From assembly GCA_036268775.1 (NCBI GenBank), contig DATATM010000003.1:98989-162988 (forward strand): 64,000 nt of DNA, written 5' to 3'. Made by a program: the position numbers and the translations under genes. Below are positions 16,200-24,844 of the stretch, one piece after another. The first letter of the stretch is position 1. Each line of letters starts with the position of its first letter. Source of the stretch: DASZIT01 sp036268775. Lineage in GTDB: Bacteria > Actinomycetota > Acidimicrobiia > Acidimicrobiales > RAAP-2. The notes under the pieces are model-generated. The model searched no databases. It was not told the origin of the DNA and worked only from the letters and a program-made list of their open reading frames with translations.

Positions 16200-16871
16200 T
16201 CAGTGGGGGCGGACGATGCCGACCTGGAAGGCGAGCACCACCACCTGGACCCGGTCCCGCAGCCCCAGCTTGGTGAGGATGCGGCCGACGTGGGACTTGA
16301 CCGTCGCCTCCGACACGAAGAGCCGTTCGGAGATCTCGGCATTGGACAGCCCGTCGGCCACCGCCACCAGCACCTCCCGCTCCCGCTCGGTCAGCTCCCC
16401 CAGCACCTGGCTGGCGTCCTCGGAACCGGGTTGGCCGGGAACCGGCAGTTGGTGGGCGTACTCGTCGAGCAGGCGTCGGGTCACCCGGGGGGCGACCACC
16501 GCGTCGCCGGAGGCCACCACGTGGATGGCGGCCACCAGCTCGGCGGGTGGCACGTCCTTGAGGAGAAACCCGCTGGCCCCCGCCCGGAGGGCGCCGAAGG
16601 CGTACTCGTCGAGATCGAAGGTGGTGAGCACCAGCACCCGCTGGCTCTGGTTCTGTCCGACAATGCGCCGGGTGGCTTCGATGCCGTCCATCCCCGGCAT
16701 CCGGATGTCCATCAGGATCACGTCCGGCGTGCAGCTGACTGCGGCGGCGACCGCCTCCCGGCCGTCGGCGGCTTCCCCCACCACCACGATGTCGGCTTCC
16801 TCGTCGAGGATCATTCGGAACCCCTTGCGCATGAGCGGCTGGTCGTCGACCAGCAGGACCCGGAGGGTCAC
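16200..16871 (-). CDS. NarL/FixJ family response regulator
   Basis: A 223-residue regulator. The receiver domain has the acidic pair 'VDDQ' (Asp9-Asp10), the phospho-acceptor Asp55 in 'VILMDIRMPG', and a conserved Lys in 'LLKDVPP'. The C-terminal LuxR-type helix-turn-helix reads 'LTEREREVLVAVADGLSNAE' and 'LFVSEATVKSHVGRIL'. The GTG start at 16871 overlaps the kinase stop codon (GTGA); the longer open frame upstream lies in the kinase gene and is rejected. It likely controls the divergent ABC exporter. Confidence 0.9.
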   Translation of the reverse strand: MTLRVLLVDDQPLMRKGFRMILDEEADIVVVGEAADGREAVAAAVSCTPDVILMDIRMPGMDGIEATRRIVGQNQSQRVLVLTTFDLDEYAFGALRAGASGFLLKDVPPAELVAAIHVVASGDAVVAPRVTRRLLDEYAHQLPVPGQPGSEDASQVLGELTEREREVLVAVADGLSNAEISERLFVSEATVKSHVGRILTKLGLRDRVQVVVLAFQVGIVRPH

Positions 16872-18094
16872 GGCTGGGCCGGGGTGGGTTCGATCTGGAG
16901 GGTGGTCGACACCGCCCAGCCCCCGTCCAGGGTGGGACCGGCCTGCAAGGTCCCCCCGAAGACCCCGGCCCGTTCTTGCATGCCGGCGATCCCGTGTCCG
17001 TCGGTGCCGGGGACCCCGGCCGACCGGCCGTCGTCGGTGATCGAGACGTGGACGACCGGGCGGGCGTAGCGGAGGACGACCCGGGCGCACTGGGCGGCGG
17101 TGGCGTGCTTCATGATGTTGGTGAGCGCCTCCTGCACGATCCGGTAGACGGTCAGCTCGGCGGTGGAGGGGAACGGAAAGGTGTCGCCCTCCGCCACCAG
17201 GTCGACCCCCAGACCGGTGGACCGTACCCGCCCGATGAGGGCGGGAAGATCGGCGATGCCCGGCTGGGGGGCCAGGGTGCCGTTGCCGTCTTCAGCCCGG
17301 AGCACCCCCAACATGCGGCGCATGTCGGTGAGGGCCTGACGACCGGTCGCCGACACTTCGCCCAGGGTCTCCGCGGCGGCGTCCGGGTTGGTGGGACCGA
17401 CGGCGGCGGCACCGTCAGCGAGGGTCACCATCACCGAGATGCTGTGGGCCACCACGTCGTGCATCTCCCGGGCGATGCGGGCCCGCTCGGCGGCGGCGGC
17501 CAGCCGGGTCTGTTGATCCCGTTCGAGCTCCAGCCGCTCCGCCCGTTCGACCAGCCACGACAGGTAGTCGTTCCAGATCCGCACGGTGATCCCCAACAGC
17601 AGGGCGGCCATCACCATGCCGGTGAGGAAGACCAGCGACTTGATCCAGGTGTCGGCGAGGATCCCGCTGGCCGACTCGATGATCACCCCGACTTCGATGA
17701 TGGCGGCGGCCGCCAGCGCCCGGGCCCGGGACTGGTGGGCGGCCACCGTGTAGAGGGCGACCAGCAGCGCCCCGTCGGCGATCAGCCGGTCGTGGAGCAG
17801 CCACTGGGTCAAGGCGAAGACGGCGATGACCACGAACACCAACGAGGGATGGGAACGGCGCCAGGCCAGAGGAGCGATGAGGGCGATCTGCAGCAGGATC
17901 GCCCCGACCCCCAGTTGGGGCTGGCGGACCAGCCACACCATGCTGGCGGCCAGCAACGTCCCGGCCAGGAGGGCATCGAAGGCCTGCGGGTGCTCGCTCA
18001 CCTGGACCCGGACACGGTGGAACAGCGCACCGAGACCGTCACCGGGTGGGTGGCGCGGGTCGGCGACTGTCGCGGAGTGGGCGAACGTTCGCAT
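16868..18094 (-). CDS. Sensor histidine kinase (DesK/NarX-like, HisKA_3)
   Basis: About 408 residues. Several N-terminal membrane segments (about residues 40-165) are followed by a coiled linker, the HisKA_3 phospho-acceptor 'ERARIAREMHDVVAHSISV' (His near residue 211), and a HATPase domain with 'DDGRSAGVPGTDGHGIAGMQERAG'. It would phosphorylate the response regulator encoded downstream with a 4-nt overlap. The start is uncertain: ATG at 18094 is used, but the frame is open to 18163, with a GTG at 18106 as another choice; no clear ribosome-binding site decides it. Confidence 0.87.
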   Translation of the reverse strand: MRTFAHSATVADPRHPPGDGLGALFHRVRVQVSEHPQAFDALLAGTLLAASMVWLVRQPQLGVGAILLQIALIAPLAWRRSHPSLVFVVIAVFALTQWLLHDRLIADGALLVALYTVAAHQSRARALAAAAIIEVGVIIESASGILADTWIKSLVFLTGMVMAALLLGITVRIWNDYLSWLVERAERLELERDQQTRLAAAAERARIAREMHDVVAHSISVMVTLADGAAAVGPTNPDAAAETLGEVSATGRQALTDMRRMLGVLRAEDGNGTLAPQPGIADLPALIGRVRSTGLGVDLVAEGDTFPFPSTAELTVYRIVQEALTNIMKHATAAQCARVVLRYARPVVHVSITDDGRSAGVPGTDGHGIAGMQERAGVFGGTLQAGPTLDGGWAVSTTLQIEPTPAQP

Positions 18095-18308
18095 CGAATT
18101 GATCACGGGATGACCTGCACTGAGGGTACTGGCTGGATGCCGGGCCGATCGAGCGGGTCCCACTCCGACGGTGCACGACGAACTCAGAGAAATGGCAGCT
18201 CAGCCGTCGGGTTGACTCGATGTCTCCACCTTGAGGATGACATCCCGGTCCCCAGAATCATCCCCTGGAAGGTCGATGCCGGCCGCCATCCAGTCGTACC
18301 GTTGACTC

Positions 18309-19274
18309 GTGCCTGCGAACCCTCACGCCGACGCCGTCTCCACCACTGGTCTCACCAAGACCTTCGGCGACCGGACGGTGGTCGATCACCTCGACCTCGC
18401 TATCCCCTCCGGATCGGTGTGCGGGTTCGTCGGGCCGAACGGTGCCGGCAAGACCACCACCATCCGGATGCTCCTCGGGCTCATCCGCCCCACCGAGGGG
18501 GAGGGGACCGTCCTCGGGGGCGACCTCAACGATCCCTCCAGCTATCTGTCCCGGGTGGGGGCGCTCATCGAGGCGCCGGCGTTCTACCCGCAGCTCAGCG
18601 GCCGCGACAACCTGCGGGCGCTGGCCAGCCTCGGCCAGATCCGCCCGGCGGTGATCGGCGGGGTCCTCGAACGGGTCGGGCTGGGGGAGCGGGGCGGCGA
18701 CCGCTACCGGAATTTCTCCCTCGGGATGAAGCAGCGTCTGGGCATCGCCGCCGCTCTCCTGGCCGCCCCCGACCTGTTGATCCTCGACGAGCCCACCAAC
18801 GGCCTCGACCCGGCCGGCATCCTGGAGATGCGGGAGTTGATCCGGTCGCTGGCCGACGACGGGATCACCGTCTTCATCTCCAGCCACCTCCTCTCCGAGA
18901 TCGAGTTCATCTGCGACCACCTGGTCATGATCCGGGCCGGCTGCTCGGTGTTCCAGGGCCGGGTGTCCGATCTCCGTGAGTCCCAAGGCGCCGACATCGT
19001 CGCCCGTCCCGAACGGGACGAACAGTGCGGTGAACTGGCCGAGGTCCTCCAGGGGGCGGGTTACATCGCCGAGATCGACGAGGACCACTATGCGGTGGTG
19101 GTGCGGGCCGGCAGCGACCGGGCCGCCGACGTGAACCGGGTGGCCATGGGCGCCGGGCTCGCCCTCACCCATCTGGCCGTGCGGGAGCGCAGCCTCGAAG
19201 AAGCCTTCTTCGCCCTCACCGAAACCCACACGGGCGATGCCCGTCATGCCGCCACATTGGGAGAGATCGGATGA
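18309..19274 (+). CDS. ABC transporter ATP-binding protein (BcrA/DrrA type)
   Basis: A 321-residue ATPase with Walker A 'GPNGAGKTTT' (about 43-52), signature 'NFSLGMKQRLGIAAA' and Walker B 'LLILDEPTNGLDP' (about 155-167), followed by the H-loop region 'ITVFISSHLLSE'. The C-terminal extension is typical of bacitracin/lantibiotic-type exporters. GTG start. It is divergent from the two-component system and its last codons overlap the permease start (ATGA). Probable role: export of, or resistance to, a peptide or lipophilic compound sensed by the kinase. Confidence 0.9.
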   Translation: MPANPHADAVSTTGLTKTFGDRTVVDHLDLAIPSGSVCGFVGPNGAGKTTTIRMLLGLIRPTEGEGTVLGGDLNDPSSYLSRVGALIEAPAFYPQLSGRDNLRALASLGQIRPAVIGGVLERVGLGERGGDRYRNFSLGMKQRLGIAAALLAAPDLLILDEPTNGLDPAGILEMRELIRSLADDGITVFISSHLLSEIEFICDHLVMIRAGCSVFQGRVSDLRESQGADIVARPERDEQCGELAEVLQGAGYIAEIDEDHYAVVVRAGSDRAADVNRVAMGAGLALTHLAVRERSLEEAFFALTETHTGDARHAATLGEIG

Positions 19275-20059
19275 TCCTGGCCGCCTTTCGAAGTGAATGG
19301 ATCAAGCTGCGCCGCCCGACGCTGCTCTATGGCACCTACGCCGGATTGGCTGCCGCCGCCTCGTTGTTCGCCATCTTGATGTTCACCCAGGCGACCACCC
19401 GGGTGGCCGACAACAACGGGCTGCCGAGCCTGTCCGACCTGGCCAAGCCGAACGGTCTGGTCCACGGGATGAGCCGGGCCACCATCCTCCTCGGGGTGGT
19501 CGCCTTCGGTCTCGCCGCCGCCCAGATCGCCGGTGAGTACGGGCTGGGCACCTTGCGCCAACTCCTGGTCCGCCAGCCTCGTCGACCGGTGCTCCTGGCC
19601 GGCAAGTACCTGGCGGTGATCTCCTTCATGGTCGGGGCGGTGCTGTTCGCCTCGGTGGTGGCCATGGGGGTGTCGGTGGTGCTGGCCCACGCCCGGCACA
19701 TCCCGACCGGCGCCTGGTTCTCCTCCGCCGGGGTCTCGGATCTCACCCGGGCGCTCCTCGACCTGGTGCTGGCGGTCATCGGTTACGCCACCCTCGGACT
19801 GACGGTGGGGCTGTTCCTGCGGTCGTCGGTGTTCGCGGTGGTGGCCGGGATCGCCTGGCTGCTGGCGGTCGAGAGCGTCATCGTTCGGGTGGTGGCGTCC
19901 ACCAGTGCCTGGCTGCCGGGCACCCTCCTCGAGACCGTCGGCCAAGGGGGAACCGCCACCGCCAGCTTCTCCCATGCGCTCGTCGTCAGCGTCGTCTATC
20001 TGGTGGCCATCGGGATCGCCGCCACTGTTGTCTTCGCCCGCAAAGACGTCACCGCCTGA
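19271..20059 (+). CDS. ABC-2 type permease
   Basis: A 262-residue membrane protein with six hydrophobic segments. The start 'MILAAFRSEWIKLRRPTLL' is the classic N-terminal helix of ABC-2 permeases partnered with BcrA-like ATPases. It overlaps the ATPase gene by 4 nt, so the two form one exporter. No extracellular sensor-type domain is present, unlike BceB. Confidence 0.87.
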   Translation: MILAAFRSEWIKLRRPTLLYGTYAGLAAAASLFAILMFTQATTRVADNNGLPSLSDLAKPNGLVHGMSRATILLGVVAFGLAAAQIAGEYGLGTLRQLLVRQPRRPVLLAGKYLAVISFMVGAVLFASVVAMGVSVVLAHARHIPTGAWFSSAGVSDLTRALLDLVLAVIGYATLGLTVGLFLRSSVFAVVAGIAWLLAVESVIVRVVASTSAWLPGTLLETVGQGGTATASFSHALVVSVVYLVAIGIAATVVFARKDVTA

Positions 20060-20062
20060 CCG

Positions 20063-20857
20063 TCAGGAGAAGAAGTCCTCCAGCACCGGGGCCAACACCT
20101 TGATGTCGGCCCCGTGGGTCTGTCCCTCGAGGCTGAGGTGTCGGGCCCCGGGGATGGTCGCCGCCAGTGCCGCCACCGAGTGGCGGGCCCAGTCGGGGCT
20201 GGCTCCACCGTCGAGGGCGAGCGTCGGGATCCGGATGGCGGTGAGGCGCTCCGCCGGCATGGTGTTGCCGACCCCCACGATGGCGATGTCGTAGGGGAGG
20301 GTGGGGGCCAGCGCCTCCATGGACGACCAGCCCGGCGAGGCCGCCATGCCGTCCACCATCTCGGCGGCCATGCCCACCGCCTCGGCCATGAAGGCTTTGA
20401 CCGCCCCACCGGGTCGACCCGATGAGACCAGGTCACCAATCCGGGCGGCCAGGTCGGCCGGCGGCACCGGGCGATCGCCTTCCAGGATGTAGGGCGGTTC
20501 GTAGGCCGCCAACCGGGTGATGGGGATGCCGGCCATCACCGCCTCCAGGCCGAGGACGGCCCCGGAGGAATGGCCGTAGACCCCGGCTGAGCCCCCGGCG
20601 GCGGCGATCACCGCGGCCAGATCCTCGATCTCCCGCTCGACGGCGTAGGGAGGGGTGTCGCCACTCGACCCCCGGCCCCGGCGGTCGTAGGTGTAGACAG
20701 CGAAGCTCGGTGCCAACAGGTCCGCCAAGGGGACGGCTGCCAGCCGGTCGGACAGGGCGCCCCCGACCAGGATCAGAGGCGGTCCGGCACCGGCGGTGTC
20801 GAAGGCGATGACGGTGCCGTCGGCCGACTGGGTCTGTTGCACTGGTGTCCCGTCCAC
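20063..20857 (-). CDS. Alpha/beta hydrolase
   Basis: A 264-residue alpha/beta-hydrolase. The oxyanion region is 'LILVGGALSDR', the nucleophile elbow is 'VYGHSSGAVLGLEA' (Ser near residue 98), and a late Asp in 'LALDGGASPDW' and His in 'GARHLSLEGQTHG' can complete the triad. 'YTYDRRGRGSSGDT' is typical of the family. GTG start. Substrate unknown. Convergent with the ABC permease 3 bp away. Confidence 0.82.
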   Translation of the reverse strand: MDGTPVQQTQSADGTVIAFDTAGAGPPLILVGGALSDRLAAVPLADLLAPSFAVYTYDRRGRGSSGDTPPYAVEREIEDLAAVIAAAGGSAGVYGHSSGAVLGLEAVMAGIPITRLAAYEPPYILEGDRPVPPADLAARIGDLVSSGRPGGAVKAFMAEAVGMAAEMVDGMAASPGWSSMEALAPTLPYDIAIVGVGNTMPAERLTAIRIPTLALDGGASPDWARHSVAALAATIPGARHLSLEGQTHGADIKVLAPVLEDFFS

Positions 20858-20869
20858 GTTGCCCGGACC

Positions 20870-21430
20870 TCAGGACGGAGAGCCGAAGTCGACAGCATCG
20901 GTCTCGACGGTGGCGGCGGACCGGCCCGGCGCGGTCTGATAGCTCCAGTAGAGGTTGGTGTGGGCGATGACCTGGTCCGGTGGCGGCGCCCCCCACGCGG
21001 TCTGGTCCTCGGTGGTGTGGGCATCGCTGACCAGGGTGGTGTCGTAACCCCTCACGAACGCCCCGTGGAGGGTGGAGCGGATGCAGGCATCGGTCTGGGC
21101 GCCGACGACGACCAGTCGACCGACGCCGAGGCCCGACAACAGGGTCTCGAGGTTGGTGTCTTCGAAGGAGTCCCCGTAGAGCTTCGACACCACCGGCTCG
21201 TCGTCGCTCGGAACCAACTCGGGGACGATCTGCCAGGGGTCGCTCCCTCTCGCCAGTTCTTCGTTGATGTGCTGAACCCAGATGACCGGGATCCCGTCTT
21301 GGCGCGCCTTCTCGATCAGGCTGCCGACGTTGGCGACCACCGCGTCGCGCTGGTGAGCCCCCTCGACGACACCGTTCTGCACGTCGACGACGAGGAGTGC
21401 ATGGTTCGGCCGGTTCTCGAGGGTGGTCAT
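20870..21430 (-). CDS. Isochorismatase-like cysteine hydrolase
   Basis: A 186-residue protein of the isochorismatase/nicotinamidase superfamily. The catalytic triad candidates are Asp in 'LLVVDVQNGVV' (about residue 16), Lys in 'VVSKLYGDSFEDT' and Cys in 'VGAQTDACIRSTLHGA'. The ATG at 21430 follows a GGGGAG ribosome-binding site, so a longer upstream extension is rejected. The exact amide substrate is unknown. It lies 12 bp upstream of the alpha/beta-hydrolase gene on the same strand, probably in one operon. Confidence 0.85.
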   Translation of the reverse strand: MTTLENRPNHALLVVDVQNGVVEGAHQRDAVVANVGSLIEKARQDGIPVIWVQHINEELARGSDPWQIVPELVPSDDEPVVSKLYGDSFEDTNLETLLSGLGVGRLVVVGAQTDACIRSTLHGAFVRGYDTTLVSDAHTTEDQTAWGAPPPDQVIAHTNLYWSYQTAPGRSAATVETDAVDFGSPS

Positions 21431-21642
21431 GGTCTCCCCTTCTTCACAGTGGGCTCGGGTATCCACCCACGGTAGACCTACAGAGTTCCCGATCTGACAC
21501 CGCGGTTGGGGCCGGGTCGCCAGGGACACAGCTCTCCGCCGCTGATCTCCAGTCCGATGAGTTCAGGTCGTCCAAGGCGTCGTACCTAGGAGACCGGCGA
21601 TCAGAGCCGGCGCAAAACAACGTCGGAGGAAGAGGAAAGAAC

Positions 21643-22029
21643 ATGGGCCAACCAGTGGTGCACTTCGAGATCATCGGCACCGAGCCGGAGAAACTCAGGA
21701 GCTACTACGGCGATCTGTTCGGGTGGGAATTCGACACCAGCGGTCCTGTCTCGGAGGCAGTTTCGGAGGCGGGGAACTATGGATTCGTCGACGGCAATAC
21801 CACTGATACCGGAGTCGGGATCCCGGGCGGTGTCGGTGGGGGAGCCGGTTACGACAGCCACGTGATCTTCTACGCCGGAGTCCCCGACGTGGAGGCGGCG
21901 CTGCAAAAGGCCGAGCGCCGGGGTGGGAAACGGCTGATGGGTCCCCAGCAGGCTCCGGGGTCAGGCCTGGTGATCGGCCACTTCAGCGATCCGGAGGGCA
22001 ATGTGATCGGCGTGGCCGGAATCACCTAG
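21643..22029 (+). CDS. VOC family (glyoxalase-like) protein
   Basis: A 128-residue single-domain VOC protein: 'VVHFEIIGTEPEKLRSYYGDLFGWEF' pattern at the N-terminus and 'IGHFSDPEGNVIGVAG' at the C-terminus, the latter with the Asp-Pro-Gly-Asn turn of the family. Similar small VOC proteins are widespread in Actinobacteria and mostly uncharacterised. A strong GGAGGAAGAGG ribosome-binding site fixes the ATG. Confidence 0.8.
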   Translation: MGQPVVHFEIIGTEPEKLRSYYGDLFGWEFDTSGPVSEAVSEAGNYGFVDGNTTDTGVGIPGGVGGGAGYDSHVIFYAGVPDVEAALQKAERRGGKRLMGPQQAPGSGLVIGHFSDPEGNVIGVAGIT

Positions 22030-22120
22030 CCGCACCGATGAGTTTGGCCGACCGGCGTCGTCGTAACTACTGGACACCGCTTTCAAGCGGCGTGACCCGA
22101 CGACAGAGGAGGCGACATCG

Positions 22121-23146
22121 ATGAGCATCACCGTAGACTCGGAAGCGGTGCCCGCCCCCTCCGAAGACCTGATGACTGCCGATGTCCGGGTCTCTGACCT
22201 GGAGATCTACCGCCGGGAGCTCACCGGCTACTGCTACCGGATGCTGGGATCGGGGTTCGAGGCCGAGGACGCGGTGCAAGAGACGATGGTCCGGGCCTGG
22301 CGGAACTTCGAGTCCTTCGAGGGCCGCTCGTCGGTTCGGTCGTGGCTCTACCGGATTGCCACCAACGTCTGCCTCGACATGTTGCGGGGCCGCCAGCGGC
22401 GGGCCCGGCCGATGGACATGGGTCCGGCCTCACCCGCCGACCCGGCCCATCTCGGGCCCATGGTCGAGGAGCACGCCTGGGTGACCCCGGTGGCCGACTC
22501 CCGGGTGGTGCCGGAGGCCGACGACCCGGCCGAGCTGGCCGCCAACAAGGAGTCCATCCGCCTGGCGTTCGTCGCCGCCCTCCAGTACCTCCCCGCCCGG
22601 CAGCGGGCGGTGCTGATCCTGTGCTCGGTGCTCCGCTGGCAGGCCACCGAGGTGGCCGAGCTGCTCGACACCTCGGTGGCGTCGGTCAACAGCGCCCTCC
22701 AGCGGGCCAGAGCGACGTTGGCGGAGCGTCAGGCCGATTCCCCCAGCCCCGCGGCGCTCCCCGCCGACCAGAAAGCCCTGCTGGCCCGATATGTGGATGC
22801 CTTCGAGCGCTACGACATGTCGCAACTGGTCTCCCTCCTCCACCAAGACGCCGTCCAGTCGATGCCGCCCTTCGCCATGTGGCTGCAGGGCCCGGAAGAG
22901 ATCGGCCGGTGGATGACGGGGGCGGGCATCGGGTGCCGGGGCTCGCGCCTGGTGGCCACCGAAGCCAACGGCTGTCCGGCATTCGGCCAGTACCGCTCGG
23001 ACGGAGAGGGCGGCCATCGGCCATGGGCGATTCAGATCGTCGAGATCTCAGGCGACTGGATCACTGGGCTCCATGCCTTCCTCGACACCCACCTGTTCGC
23101 CGCCTTCGGGCTTCCCGCCTACCTCCCGCCCGGGCTCGGAGACTGA
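22121..23146 (+). CDS. ECF sigma factor with SnoaL-like C-terminal domain (SigG/TIGR02960 type)
   Basis: A 341-residue sigma factor. Sigma region 2 is at about 25-95 ('YRRELTGYCYRMLGSGFEAE' to 'RSWLYRIATNVCLDML'), region 4 at about 145-200 ('LPARQRAVLILCSVLRWQAT'), and residues 215-335 form a SnoaL/NTF2-like domain ('ALLARYVDAFERYDMSQLVS'). This matches the ECF groups with fused SnoaL domains, such as mycobacterial SigG, where the extra domain may replace an anti-sigma factor. AGAGGAGG precedes the ATG. The 3' end overlaps the convergent STAS gene by 99 bp. Confidence 0.88.
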   Translation: MSITVDSEAVPAPSEDLMTADVRVSDLEIYRRELTGYCYRMLGSGFEAEDAVQETMVRAWRNFESFEGRSSVRSWLYRIATNVCLDMLRGRQRRARPMDMGPASPADPAHLGPMVEEHAWVTPVADSRVVPEADDPAELAANKESIRLAFVAALQYLPARQRAVLILCSVLRWQATEVAELLDTSVASVNSALQRARATLAERQADSPSPAALPADQKALLARYVDAFERYDMSQLVSLLHQDAVQSMPPFAMWLQGPEEIGRWMTGAGIGCRGSRLVATEANGCPAFGQYRSDGEGGHRPWAIQIVEISGDWITGLHAFLDTHLFAAFGLPAYLPPGLGD

Positions 23147-23449
23147 GGGCAGGACGTCGGTCAGGCCGGCGAAGTCGATCAACTCGGCTAGCCGTACTCC
23201 CACCCCGCGGAGCACGATCGAACAGCCGAGTCGGCGAGCGGCCAGCTGGAGGCGGGCCAGTTGGTTCACCAGGGTCAGGTCGACCCGGTCATCGGCTCCC
23301 AACCGGCCACACACCGTTGTCGCCTCGCCGCTGACGAGCACCACCACGATTTCGCTGTCCGGTCCCTCCACAAGGGTTAGGACGTCGAGGGCAGGGGCGA
23401 ATTCATCGGCCGACCGATGAATTTCCCGCCGAGACCTCGTCCTAGTCAT
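23048..23449 (-). CDS. STAS-like domain protein
   Basis: About 133 residues. The central part 'VDLTLVNQLARLQLAARRLG' followed by 'IVLRGVGVRLAELIDFAGLTDVL' is the characteristic core of small actinobacterial STAS proteins (anti-sigma antagonist fold). The first half supplies 'IVVVLVSGEATTVCGRL'. The C-terminal 33 residues overlap the end of the ECF sigma gene on the other strand, so the tail is less certain. ATG at 23449 (a TTG lies just before). There is no conserved phosphorylatable DS motif. The neighbourhood suggests a link to sigma factor control, but that is inference. Confidence 0.6.
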   Translation of the reverse strand: MTRTRSRREIHRSADEFAPALDVLTLVEGPDSEIVVVLVSGEATTVCGRLGADDRVDLTLVNQLARLQLAARRLGCSIVLRGVGVRLAELIDFAGLTDVLPSVSEPGREVGGKPEGGEQVGVEEGMEPSDPVA

Positions 23450-23470
23450 CAAGCAACCAGGAGGGAATCA

Positions 23471-23842
23471 ATGTTTGCGACAACCAGGGCGTTCAGCGGC
23501 TTCGCGGTGGACGACACCGAAAAGGCCAAGGATTTCTACGGCAAGACCCTCGGCCTCGCCGTTTCCGAGGAGTACGGGCTCCTCCATCTGCATATCTCTG
23601 GTGGCACCAACATCGTGGTGTACCCGAAGCCCGGGCATGTCCCGGCCTCGTTCACCGTCCTCAACTTCCCGGTCGACGACATCGACAGCGCGGTGGATCA
23701 TCTGGCTGATCGGGGGGTGAGCTTCGAGCGCTACGACGGCATGGAAGCCGACGAGCGAGGCATCTTCCGGGGTGGCGGCCCCTGCATCGCCTGGTTCACC
23801 GATCCTGCCGGCAACATCCTTTCGGTGCTGCAGGAGCGGTAA
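23471..23842 (+). CDS. VOC family (glyoxalase-like) protein
   Basis: A 123-residue VOC protein: 'RAFSGFAVDDTEKAKDFYGK' at the start, 'VLNFPVDDIDSAVDHLADRG' in the middle and 'CIAWFTDPAGNILSVLQE' at the end. This type is often annotated as a glyoxalase or bleomycin-resistance-like protein, without known substrate. GGAGGG lies upstream of the ATG. It is divergent from the STAS gene, with a 21-bp gap. Confidence 0.82.
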   Translation: MFATTRAFSGFAVDDTEKAKDFYGKTLGLAVSEEYGLLHLHISGGTNIVVYPKPGHVPASFTVLNFPVDDIDSAVDHLADRGVSFERYDGMEADERGIFRGGGPCIAWFTDPAGNILSVLQER

Positions 23843-23970
23843 CCAGATCTCTGGTGTTGCACCGTTTTGAACAGCAACCTCCGGGCGGACAGAATCTCAA
23901 GATGTCCATGGCTCCGAGAATGCCTCGGCCAAGAGGGGCCGTATGAAGAATCGCCAGAAGCGGGGCCATT

Positions 23971-24831
23971 ATGGCTGACGACCAACCAAACGCGGCGGCG
24001 GAGGGCACGGCGGAGCGGGTCGCCCTCTGGCGGGCGATGCACGTCCAGGTCGATCCTCCGCCCCATGTGCTGGAGGACGAGATCGGGCTGCTCTTGGCCG
24101 CCCCCGAAGATGGCTGGCGTCTCCGCCCGGACATGGACCCGGCCGGCACCAGCCGGTTCCGGGCGGCGATTGTCGCCCGGGCTCGTTTCATCGAGGATCT
24201 GGTCACCGAGCAGGCCGATCAAGGTGTCGCCCAGTACGTCATCTTGGGTGCCGGTCTGGATACCTTCGCCCAGAGAAGGCCGGAGGTCGCCTCCCGCCTC
24301 CGGGTGTTCGAGGTCGACCAGCCCGGCCCCCAGGCCTGGAAGCGCCAACGACTGATCGAACTCGGCTTTGGTGTCCCCGACTGGCTGCGGTTAGTGCCGG
24401 TCGACTTCGAGGCGGGCGGGTCGTGGTGGGAGGAACTGGCCTCCGCTGGCTTTGATCCCGACCGGCCGGCCGTCGTCGTCTCCACCGGCGTCGCCATGTA
24501 CCTCACCAAGGATGCCAACGCCGCCACCCTCCGCCAGATCGCCGAGCTTGCCCCGGCCTCGACGCTGGCCATGACATTCCTGCTACCGACCGAACTCCTC
24601 GACGACGCCGATCGACCTGGATTCCAGATGGCCGAGCGAGGGGCGCGAGCCGCCGGAACGCCGTTCATCAGCTTCTACACCCCGGAGGAAATGCTTGCCG
24701 AGGCCCGCAAGGCCGGCTTCCGAGAGGCCCAGCACGTGTCGGGGACCTGGCTAGCCGAGTGTTACTTCGCCGGTCGCACCGACGGTCTTTGTCCATCCAG
24801 CGGTGAAGACCTGCTGGTCGCCACCATCTGA
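23971..24831 (+). CDS. Class I SAM-dependent methyltransferase (TIGR00027/LCMT-like)
   Basis: A 286-residue protein of the leucine carboxyl methyltransferase-like family, expanded in mycobacteria. The SAM-binding motif is 'YVILGAGLDTFAQR' (about residues 90-103), followed by 'VFEVDQPGPQAWKRQRL' and 'VVSTGVAMYLTKDA', all typical of TIGR00027. The acceptor substrate is unknown. It ends 13 bp from the convergent TetR gene. Confidence 0.85.
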   Translation: MADDQPNAAAEGTAERVALWRAMHVQVDPPPHVLEDEIGLLLAAPEDGWRLRPDMDPAGTSRFRAAIVARARFIEDLVTEQADQGVAQYVILGAGLDTFAQRRPEVASRLRVFEVDQPGPQAWKRQRLIELGFGVPDWLRLVPVDFEAGGSWWEELASAGFDPDRPAVVVSTGVAMYLTKDANAATLRQIAELAPASTLAMTFLLPTELLDDADRPGFQMAERGARAAGTPFISFYTPEEMLAEARKAGFREAQHVSGTWLAECYFAGRTDGLCPSSGEDLLVATI

Positions 24832-24844
24832 GGACGCCCGGCGT

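Noticed and set aside
18211..18309. Direct repeat GTTGACTCG in the divergent kinase/ABC promoter region (18211 and 18301)
   Set aside because: Nine bases with 90-bp spacing and the second copy running into the start codon; may be chance, and no further copies are seen.
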